Of a DNA stretch of 64,000 nt, positions 57,428 to 64,000 are shown in pieces. Under the pieces are notes generated by a model. That model saw nothing but the letters and a program-made list of their open reading frames with translations. It was not told the DNA's origin and ran no database searches. Every line of letters starts with the position of its first letter. Position 1 is the stretch's first letter. The stretch is from Rhodothermales bacterium (GTDB taxonomy: Bacteria; Bacteroidota; Rhodothermia; Rhodothermales; Bin80), in NCBI GenBank assembly GCA_958296045.1, contig CATQHT010000003.1, forward strand, positions 321,246 to 385,245. Reading direction: 5' to 3'. The translations under genes were made by a program, and so were the position numbers.

Positions 57428-59561
57428 CTTCACCTCCATACCGTACCGCACCGCGCGCCATACGCCACGAGGCTCCGTGCGGCGCGCGCCATGGATGACG
57501 CCAGAAGGGACCCCCATCAAGAGCCTTTACAGCGAAGCGGACCTGCAGGAGTTGGGACATCTGGACTCCCTACCCGGCCTGCCACCCTTCCTGGGCGGAC
57601 CCTATGCCACCATGTACACCGGTCGTCCATGGACCGTGCGCCAGTACGCCGGCTTCTCTACCGCAGAAGAGTCCAACGCCTTTTACCGCAACGCCTTGGC
57701 GGCAGGCCAGCGCGGGCTGTCGGTAGCGTTTGACCTCCCCACGCACCGCGGATACGACTCAGACCATGAACGTGTTTTGGGGGACGTCGGCAAGGCCGGC
57801 GTGGCGGTGGATTCGGTAGAGGATATGAAGCTCCTCTTCGAAGGCATCCCCCTGGCCCGGCAGTCCGTCTCCATGACGATGAATGGGGCGGTGCTTCCGG
57901 TCATGGCCTTCTTCATTGTGGCCGCCGAAGAACAAGGTACGCCGCTGCATGCGCTTCGAGGCACCATACAGAACGACATCCTGAAGGAGTTCATGGTGCG
58001 CAACACGTTTATCTATCCGCCAGGCCCCTCCATGCGCATCACGCGCGACGTGATCGCCTACTGCGCGGCGCATATGCCCCGCTTCAACTCGGTATCAGTC
58101 AGCGGATACCATATGCATGAAGCCGGCGCACCAGCGGACCTGGAGCTCGCCTATACGCTGGCCAACGGGCTCGAATATGTGCGGGCAAGCCTCGAAGCCG
58201 GCCTCAACATTGACGACTTCGCTCCCCGCATCTCCTTCTTTTTTGGCATCGGCATGCACCACTACATGGAAATTGCGAAGCTGCGTGCCGCGCGATGCCT
58301 GTGGGCCCGCCTGATAAAGCCGTTCGCGCCCTCCAACTGGAAATCTCTGGCCCTGCGCATGCACTGCCAGACCTCCGGTTTCAGTCTTACTGCCCAACAT
58401 CCGCTCAATAACATCGTGCGAACCACCGCGGAGGCACTAGCCGCCGTGTTTGGCCACACGCAGTCGCTGCACACGAATGCACTAGATGAGGCGCTGGCCC
58501 TGCCTTCCGCACCCGCGGCCCGCATCGCCCGCAACACGCAGCTGTTTCTGGCGGAGGAGGCAGACGTAACGCGCGCCATTGATCCCTGGGCAGGCTCCTA
58601 CTTTGTGGAGGCACTTACCGGAAAGCTTATGCAACGCGCCTGGTCGCAACTTCAGGAGATCGAAGAGGCAGGCGGCATGACGGCCGCCATCGCTCAGGGA
58701 ATTCCCAAGATGCGCATCGAGGCGGCGGCCGCACGGAAGCAGGCGCGGATCGACAGCCGCAAGGATGTGGTAGTAGGGGTCAACCATTTCCGTGCTCCAG
58801 GCTCTAAGCCGCCTTCGGACTTGATGACAGTAGCGCACGAAGCCGTGCTTAGCCAGCAGTTGCAGCGTCTGAATCGTGTCCGAGCGACGCGTGGCCCTAT
58901 AGTGGTCCGCCAAGTCCTGGACGGCCTTCGCGCTGCAGCGCAAAAGCCTCGAGCTAACCTTTTGGAGTGGGCCGTCCGAGCCGCGCGTGCGCGCGCCACG
59001 CTCGGAGAGATTTCGCAAGCATTGGAACAGGAATTCGGCCGGCATGAGGGCACCGTGCCCTTAGCAGCGGGCGCCTACCTTGCCGAAAGTCCGGGCACCT
59101 CCCAAGAGAGCCTAGCCCTTTCGGACCATTTTGCCGCCTTGGAAGGGCGACGGGCTCGTATCCTGGTGGCCAAGTTGGGGCAGGACGGCCATGACCGCGG
59201 TGCGCGCGTCATAGCCACCGCATTTGCGGATATGGGCTTTGACGTTGACGTCGGGCCGCTCTTTTCGACTCCAGAGGAGGTGGCCCGCCAGGCCGTGGAT
59301 AATGATGTGCATGTCGTGGGCGTCTCAAGTCTGGCCGGTGCGCACGCCATTCTGGTGCCGCAACTTGTCGAACACCTTCGCACCTTAGGGCGTCCCGATA
59401 TTCTGGTGATCTTGGGTGGCATCGTCCCGCAAGAGGACCACAACGCACTGTTAGAACAAGGTATTGCCGCCATCTTCGGGCCGGGAACCGTCGTGACCGA
59501 GGCTGCTGCGCAGGTACTGCGCCTCCTGCTGAATGAACACCACGAGCCAGTCCAGCGGTGA
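57408..59561 (+). CDS. mutB: Methylmalonyl-CoA mutase large subunit
   Basis: 717 residues. [20 protein letters not shown] and [20 protein letters not shown] are catalytic-barrel motifs. The C-terminal B12 domain holds [20 protein letters not shown] with the cobalt-ligand His of DxHxxG, then [11 protein letters not shown]. It isomerises methylmalonyl-CoA and succinyl-CoA, feeding propionate or odd-chain carbon into the TCA cycle. Start at 57408 or at the third codon after it (57417). Confidence 0.96.
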   Translation: MHTMLPDFTSIPYRTARHTPRGSVRRAPWMTPEGTPIKSLYSEADLQELGHLDSLPGLPPFLGGPYATMYTGRPWTVRQYAGFSTAEESNAFYRNALAAGQRGLSVAFDLPTHRGYDSDHERVLGDVGKAGVAVDSVEDMKLLFEGIPLARQSVSMTMNGAVLPVMAFFIVAAEEQGTPLHALRGTIQNDILKEFMVRNTFIYPPGPSMRITRDVIAYCAAHMPRFNSVSVSGYHMHEAGAPADLELAYTLANGLEYVRASLEAGLNIDDFAPRISFFFGIGMHHYMEIAKLRAARCLWARLIKPFAPSNWKSLALRMHCQTSGFSLTAQHPLNNIVRTTAEALAAVFGHTQSLHTNALDEALALPSAPAARIARNTQLFLAEEADVTRAIDPWAGSYFVEALTGKLMQRAWSQLQEIEEAGGMTAAIAQGIPKMRIEAAAARKQARIDSRKDVVVGVNHFRAPGSKPPSDLMTVAHEAVLSQQLQRLNRVRATRGPIVVRQVLDGLRAAAQKPRANLLEWAVRAARARATLGEISQALEQEFGRHEGTVPLAAGAYLAESPGTSQESLALSDHFAALEGRRARILVAKLGQDGHDRGARVIATAFADMGFDVDVGPLFSTPEEVARQAVDNDVHVVGVSSLAGAHAILVPQLVEHLRTLGRPDILVILGGIVPQEDHNALLEQGIAAIFGPGTVVTEAAAQVLRLLLNEHHEPVQR

Positions 59562-60574
59562 ACGCCCCGCCAACACTACGGCCGCGCGCTAGGCGCACCA
59601 TGAGTGCGGCGGACTATGTGCACGGCATTCGCCAAGGTGACCGCAACGTGCTGGCACGTGCCATCACCCTTGTCGAAAGCACGCACCCAGAGGATCGTGC
59701 TCTGGCGAGACAAGTGTTGTCACTATGCCACCCCGCGCCAGAAGAGACGCTGCGCATCGCGGTGACGGGTGCGCCAGGCGTCGGCAAAAGCACGCTCATT
59801 GAAGCCCTAGGCAAACGTTTAGTGGCACGCGGCCAGCGCGTCGCCGTACTGGCCGCGGATCCGACCAGCATCCGCACCAGAGGAAGCATCCTGGGCGACA
59901 AGACGCGCATGCCCGGGCTCGGCCTAGCCGCTAACGCTTTTGTCCGTCCCTCCCCCGCTGGTATCGTGCCCGGGGGCGTATCCCACGCCGCGCAGCAAGC
60001 TATACAGCTCTGCGAAGCCGCCGGCTATACGTTCACCTTTGTGGAAACAGTTGGCGCTGGACAGTCCGAGGTGGCTGCGCGCCATATCACCGATGTGGTG
60101 TTGCTACTGGTCTTAGCACACGCGGGAGACGAGCTGCAGGCCATCAAGCGCGGCATCGTGGAAACCGCCGACATCATCACGGTTGCCAAAGCGGACGGCA
60201 CAGCGGCTTCTTTGTCCAAGACCACGCAGCGGCAGTACCAGCGGTCTATCAGGCTCTTTCCGCCAGGGCCCTCCGGGCTACGTCCCCGTGTGCTGACCTG
60301 CTCCGCAGTTTCCCAGGATGGCCTTGCCCAGGTCTGGAAGGCTGTGGAAGCGTTTGAAGAGGCTATCCGCACCAGCGGGCATTTGGAGCGCAACCGCACG
60401 GTGCAGGCACGAGACTGGGTACTGCAAGCTGCTACCGATGCGCTGCGCGACGACTTTTTGCAGCATCCAGCAGTCAAAGAGCGGCTGCGCCAGATGCAGG
60501 AAGAGGTCGCACGCGGCAAGCGCGGCCCTTGGGCTGCGGCCGAGGAGTTGGTGCGGACGTACCGATGTGCCTAA
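59558..60574 (+). CDS. meaB: Methylmalonyl-CoA mutase GTPase chaperone
   Basis: 338 residues. [20 protein letters not shown] (P-loop), [20 protein letters not shown] and [20 protein letters not shown] are MeaB/ArgK motifs. It loads and protects cobalamin on the mutase. The GTG at 59558 overlaps the mutB stop (GTGA); an ATG at 59600 is another possible start. Third gene of the mut operon. Confidence 0.93.
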   Translation: MNAPPTLRPRARRTMSAADYVHGIRQGDRNVLARAITLVESTHPEDRALARQVLSLCHPAPEETLRIAVTGAPGVGKSTLIEALGKRLVARGQRVAVLAADPTSIRTRGSILGDKTRMPGLGLAANAFVRPSPAGIVPGGVSHAAQQAIQLCEAAGYTFTFVETVGAGQSEVAARHITDVVLLLVLAHAGDELQAIKRGIVETADIITVAKADGTAASLSKTTQRQYQRSIRLFPPGPSGLRPRVLTCSAVSQDGLAQVWKAVEAFEEAIRTSGHLERNRTVQARDWVLQAATDALRDDFLQHPAVKERLRQMQEEVARGKRGPWAAAEELVRTYRCA

Positions 60575-60778
60575 GGTGGAGAGTGGAGAGGATAACATAA
60601 AGCTGCAGGAGCCGTCCCACATAACAGCCAGGCAAGGCGGCCTGAGCCCGGCCGTTGCGGTATCTCAGCATTCTGCGCGCCAAGTGGAACCTGCGACAGC
60701 TAGGCCTCCGCACAACAGTATCCTCGGGTGCCATCTGGAGTGCTGGAGCATTGCTAACCTGTAACCACCAAAGCCACC

Positions 60779-63028
60779 ATGGCTCGCGACTTTATTCGGA
60801 CCATCATCGATGAGGACCTGCGCAGCGGCCGCTGCAGCGGGGTGGTGACGCGGTTTCCACCAGAACCCAACGGATTTCCTCACATCGGTCACGCCAAAAG
60901 TATCACGCTCAATTTCGGGATCGCAGCCGAATACGGCGGGACATGCCACCTTCGCTTCGATGACACCAACCCCGCCACAGAAGATATCGCCTATGTGCGG
61001 GCTATCAAGGCAGCGGTTCGATGGCTGGGCTTTGAGTGGGGTCGCCACGAGTACTACGCCTCGGACTACTTTGAGCAGCTCTATGAGTGGGCCTGCCTGC
61101 TGATCCACAAAGGGCTGGCCTACGTCGACGACCTATCAGAGGCGCAGATCCGCGCCTTGCGCGGCACCGTCACCCGCCCGGGTCAACCAAGCACCTATCG
61201 CAACCGCTCCGTCGAGGAGAACCTAGCGTTGTTTGCTGCCATGCGCGCGGGAGAGTTTTCCGATGGCGCCCGAGTGTTGCGTGCAAGAATTGATATGGCG
61301 CATCCAAACATGAAGATGCGCGATCCGCTCATGTATCGCATCCGGCACGCGCACCACTACCGCCGCAAAGATGCCTGGTGCATCTACCCGTTTTATGACT
61401 GGGCGCACGGCCAGAGCGACGCCATCGAAGGTGTCACGCATTCCATCTGCACGCTGGAATTTAGCCCCAACAGGGTGCTCTATGACTGGTACTTGGAGGC
61501 ACTGGGCATCAGCCCACGCCCGTACCAGTACGAATTTGCGCGCCTCAACCTGGGCCACACCGTCACCTCAAAACGCAAACTGCTGCTTCTGGTGCGCCAG
61601 GGGCGGGTTGCCGGCTGGGATGATCCACGCATGCCGACGCTAGCTGGCCTGCGCCGCCGCGGCGTCACCCCGGCGGCTATCCGAGCCTTCTGCGACGCGG
61701 TAGGCACCACAAAGGTGGACAGCACGCACGACCCGCACCTCTTAGACCATCATGTGCGCGATGACCTGAACCGCACCGCGCCCCGCGTCATGTGCGTCTT
61801 GGATCCTCTACCGGTGACGCTTACCAACTATCCAGCCAAGAAGCGCGAGCTCCTTGATGCGCCGTATTGGCCTCGCGACATCAATAGGGCGGGGACGCGC
61901 AAGGTACCGTTTTCTGGGTCGCTGCTTATTGAGCGGAGCGACTTTAGCGCACGCCCCAGGAAGGGGTTTCGGCGTCTTTCGCCAGGCGCTCTGGTGCGGC
62001 TTCGCTACGCGTGCATCATCCGCTGCGATGAGGTGGTCAAAGATGCCCACGGAGAGGTGACAGAGCTTCGCTGCTCGTGGCTTGCCGATTCAGACGGTAG
62101 CGCCACCGCCCGCCTGCGACCCCGCGGCACCATACACTGGGTAGACGCCAAGGCATCGTTACCGGCCACGGTGCGCCTCTTTGAGCGCCTCTTCCTTAAG
62201 GAGGTGCTCGGGAGCAACTTTGTCGCAGAGCTCAACCCCCACTCAATTAAGGTGTTCAGTGATGCACGCATCGAACCCAGCGTGCAGCGCGATGCGCCAG
62301 ATATGCGGTACCAGTTCACACGGCTCGGGTACTTCTGGCGCGATGCGACATCCCAAGAAGATCACACGCTGGTTTTCAACCAGGTGGCGCCGCTGCGCGA
62401 CTCGTGGAACCGGCCCACGGCCGCGGCTAAGGAAGAGACCAACGTCCGCAAGGCGTCGACACCCGGGCCCGACGCGCCCCCTCCCACCCTGCCCCCTGAA
62501 GAACGGGCGTGGCTAGCACACCATGGGCTCCCCGATTCCTCTGGGCGCGCCCTCTTGCAGACCCCAGGCGCACGGGCATACTTCGAGCGCGCACTGGCGC
62601 ATGCGCCACCGGTTCTACTTGCCAACTGGATCGCGAATCGGCTGCTGCCTCTCACCCGAGACACAGGCCTAGATGCTCTACCCTTTGGCCCAAAAGCGTT
62701 CGGGCAGCTAGTGGCACTGGTGGCCGACCAGAAGGCGACACCCCACCTGGGACGGGATGTACTGGCACGCATGCTGCTTTCCGGGGGCGATCCAGCCCAG
62801 CTTCTGGCAACAGCGCGTGCGCATACGATGGAGAAAACGGATGCGCTCCATGTGTATATCGACGCGCTGCTGGAGCAGTTCCCAGACAAGGTGCGCGCCT
62901 ACCGGGCAGGTAAGAAGGGACTGTTGGGATTCTTTATCGGACAGATCCGCCAAAACACCCGCGGTGCCGCCCCGCCAAGGCTGGTGCGTTCGCTGCTAAC
63001 AGAACGTCTGGATCAGTCCACATCGTAG
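60779..63028 (+). CDS. glnS: Glutaminyl-tRNA synthetase with C-terminal YqeY-like domain
   Basis: 749 residues. FPPEPNGFPHIGHAKSITLN carries the HIGH motif, HTVTSKRKLLLLV the KMSKS-like loop, and WGRHEYYASDYFEQLYEWA and YDWAHGQSDAIEGVTHSICT match GlnRS. The anticodon-binding barrels end near 545. From about 565 an extra domain (PPVLLANWIANRLLP, FGQLVALVADQKATP, DKVRAYRAGKKGLLGFFIGQ) resembles the YqeY/GatB tail known from some GlnRS such as Deinococcus. It charges tRNA-Gln. Confidence 0.94.
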   Translation: MARDFIRTIIDEDLRSGRCSGVVTRFPPEPNGFPHIGHAKSITLNFGIAAEYGGTCHLRFDDTNPATEDIAYVRAIKAAVRWLGFEWGRHEYYASDYFEQLYEWACLLIHKGLAYVDDLSEAQIRALRGTVTRPGQPSTYRNRSVEENLALFAAMRAGEFSDGARVLRARIDMAHPNMKMRDPLMYRIRHAHHYRRKDAWCIYPFYDWAHGQSDAIEGVTHSICTLEFSPNRVLYDWYLEALGISPRPYQYEFARLNLGHTVTSKRKLLLLVRQGRVAGWDDPRMPTLAGLRRRGVTPAAIRAFCDAVGTTKVDSTHDPHLLDHHVRDDLNRTAPRVMCVLDPLPVTLTNYPAKKRELLDAPYWPRDINRAGTRKVPFSGSLLIERSDFSARPRKGFRRLSPGALVRLRYACIIRCDEVVKDAHGEVTELRCSWLADSDGSATARLRPRGTIHWVDAKASLPATVRLFERLFLKEVLGSNFVAELNPHSIKVFSDARIEPSVQRDAPDMRYQFTRLGYFWRDATSQEDHTLVFNQVAPLRDSWNRPTAAAKEETNVRKASTPGPDAPPPTLPPEERAWLAHHGLPDSSGRALLQTPGARAYFERALAHAPPVLLANWIANRLLPLTRDTGLDALPFGPKAFGQLVALVADQKATPHLGRDVLARMLLSGGDPAQLLATARAHTMEKTDALHVYIDALLEQFPDKVRAYRAGKKGLLGFFIGQIRQNTRGAAPPRLVRSLLTERLDQSTS

Positions 63029-63174
63029 CCAGCCTGGCCAAACACGGCCTGCGCCGCCGCCTGCTCTTTGACCAGAATGATGTCTGTGCTGTAGCCTGAC
63101 AGCGCTAACACCGGGATCCGCGTTTGAGCCGAAGGGGCTTGTCCAACGACAACTAGAATTGAAACCAGCGACAA
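63013..63174 (-). CDS. Short secreted-like ORF, possibly a fragment
   Basis: 54 codons from a TTG at 63174: a signal-like hydrophobic start (SLVSILVVVGQAPSAQ), then RIPVLALSGYSTDIILVKEQ and AVFGQAGYDVD. It overlaps the end of glnS by 16 bp on the other strand. Not recognised; could be the remnant of a longer gene. Confidence 0.25.
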   Translation of the reverse strand: MSLVSILVVVGQAPSAQTRIPVLALSGYSTDIILVKEQAAAQAVFGQAGYDVD

Positions 63175-63183
63175 TTAGAATTG
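63147..63183. repeat. Two direct copies of CGACAAYTAGAATTG
   Basis: CGACAACTAGAATTG at 63147-63161 and CGACAATTAGAATTG at 63169-63183, 22 bp apart. Multiple short terminal repeats of this kind occur at IS21-family ends; no transposase is beside them, so that origin is a guess. Confidence 0.5.
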
Positions 63184-63695
63184 CGGCTCGGGAGTAGGAG
63201 ACTCCCCGGCTGAGCAGCGAGCTGCGAAGCCGGGGTTACCGCATAGCCATGGAGAACCGCACCCAAACATAAGCAGGGCAAACCTCCCGGCTTAAATGCT
63301 TTCTACGGAACAGGTACGTAGCCCCAGGGTTTCCCCTGGGGTCCAGCACAGGTCCGTGCGTGCGCGCTAACGCACACGGCTCTTCCCGCAGGTCGCGCTC
63401 CGCACCGAGTCAATAAGCAGCGGAATTGGGGATACTCGCTGGAGAAGATCTCGGGGGTCTGTGATCAAATGCGGCCACCCACTCGCATCCATCATGACCT
63501 GAGCGTGCACTTGGAAGGGGACTGCCGGGACCTGGAAGCACACAGGACCTCCTTCAGTCCACCGAACAGCGGTGAGACATCCTTGCTCTGCGCTCTGGGT
63601 TGCACGGTTCCGCATCACCGTATGATGCACAGAGACACGCGAGAAAGGCCCATACGGCGGCCTCAGCCTAGATTGTCTGGCGGCAGCAGGTCTGC
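63184..63695. other. Region with intron debris and an unrecognised ORF
   Basis: Apart from the intron 3' end at 63312-63404, the minus-strand frame 63420-63750 is open (GWPHLITDPRDLLQRVSPIP; VSVHHTVMRNRATQSAEQG) but I recognise no family and it reads into the intron sequence at its end. A GC-rich stretch near 63190-63235 contains GGGAGTAGGAGACTCCCC, a short hairpin. Confidence 0.4.
63312..63404 (-). mobile_element. 3' fragment of a group II intron (domains V-VI)
   Basis: The minus strand reads GAGCGCGACCTGCGGGAAGA then GAGCCGTGTGCGTTAGCGCG and the CCCCAGGGGAAACCCTGGGG hairpin followed by CTAC. It matches the 3' ends of the 706-nt introns with a few changes (TTAG in the domain V loop instead of TTAA). 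The rest of the intron is absent, so it is a 5'-truncated copy. Confidence 0.8.
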
Positions 63696-64000
63696 CTAAT
63701 ACTTTGTAACGCTCCAGCGGCCATCTTCGGCGTATTCGCCGCTCGTGCAAAGCGAATAGTACTCAACTCTGTCTGGCCCTTCATCCGTGTGGTACGGAAA
63801 TGTGATAGTCATCACGCCCCCCTCCATCCTTGGGTTTGGATCCACACCCAGGAGCAGCACCCTGCCAGCATCACACCAGAAGGATATATTTGGACACACG
63901 TTCTCTGGTAGCAGTGCAGGGTCACTATTAACAGCAACCGACCCTCCCGACTGTATACACGGCGGTGGTTTCTCGCTGGCCTCAAAGATCTGGCGTACGT
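63696..64000 (-). CDS. Unrecognised protein, C-terminal part (cut by window edge)
   Basis: The frame is open from the window end to a TAG at 63696, 100 codons: QIFEASEKPPPCIQSGGSVA, then NISFWCDAGRVLLLG and FPYHTDEGPDRVEYYSLCTS. Several Cys and the compact beta-rich look suggest an exported protein, but I do not recognise a family. The start lies beyond 64000. Confidence 0.45.
   Translation of the reverse strand, partial: VRQIFEASEKPPPCIQSGGSVAVNSDPALLPENVCPNISFWCDAGRVLLLGVDPNPRMEGGVMTITFPYHTDEGPDRVEYYSLCTSGEYAEDGRWSVTKY

Overview
The window is GC-rich bacterial chromosome. A SusC/SusD outer-membrane pair, an FG-GAP/UnbV lipoprotein and a GWxTD-domain protein point to the Bacteroidota/Rhodothermota group, most likely a Rhodothermota-like lineage. 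That placement is inferred from gene content; there is no rRNA in the window and I found no tRNA.

Left flank, 1-14349. A minus-strand run reads FG-GAP/UnbV lipoprotein, sugar-nucleotide epimerase, scpA, scpB, rluB and the first 45 codons of guaB. A GWxTD-domain gene diverges from the lipoprotein. After about 960 bp without a recognisable gene comes a minus-strand susC-susD pair.

Mobile region, 14350-27702. This is a nest of elements. A 706-nt group II intron without an ORF is split inside domain V by a 12,647-bp insertion (15000-27646) with TTA at both junctions. The insertion carries a DUF5372-like gene, an HTH gene and a decayed serine recombinase gene. The recombinase gene is interrupted antisense by a second copy of the 706-nt intron, and further on by an IS4-type element whose transposase has a DruA/DUF4338-like N-terminal domain. 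The second 706-nt intron contains a reverse-transcriptase (RT) intron, and that RT gene is interrupted by two head-to-tail copies of a 1,899-bp RT intron. Removing each layer restores either a reading frame or the sequence of an uninterrupted copy, so the boundaries check one another.

Core housekeeping block, 28122-43434, minus strand. In transcription order: prfB (with the programmed +1 frameshift), a decayed copy of the nusA 3' end, nadB with an N-terminal extension copied from infB, rimP, nusA, infB, rbfA, truB, ribF, rpsO, pnp and an M16 peptidase. The nusA-tail/infB-head duplication fused to nadB is the strangest feature of this block.

Decayed island, 43513-48869. It holds a TnpB gene and remnants of an IS66 transposase, an ABC/SMC-type ATPase, an IS4 left end and an ISNCY-like transposase. 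They surround one intact AlbA_2/HATPase gene.

Right flank, 49168-63028. On the minus strand: ALDH7 dehydrogenase, aminotransferase and a small membrane protein; then rpsA and cmk. On the plus strand: a TrmH-family methyltransferase, the mutA-mutB-meaB methylmalonyl-CoA mutase operon, and glnS with a YqeY-like tail. The last kilobase holds repeats, a 3' group II intron fragment and an unrecognised gene cut by the window edge.
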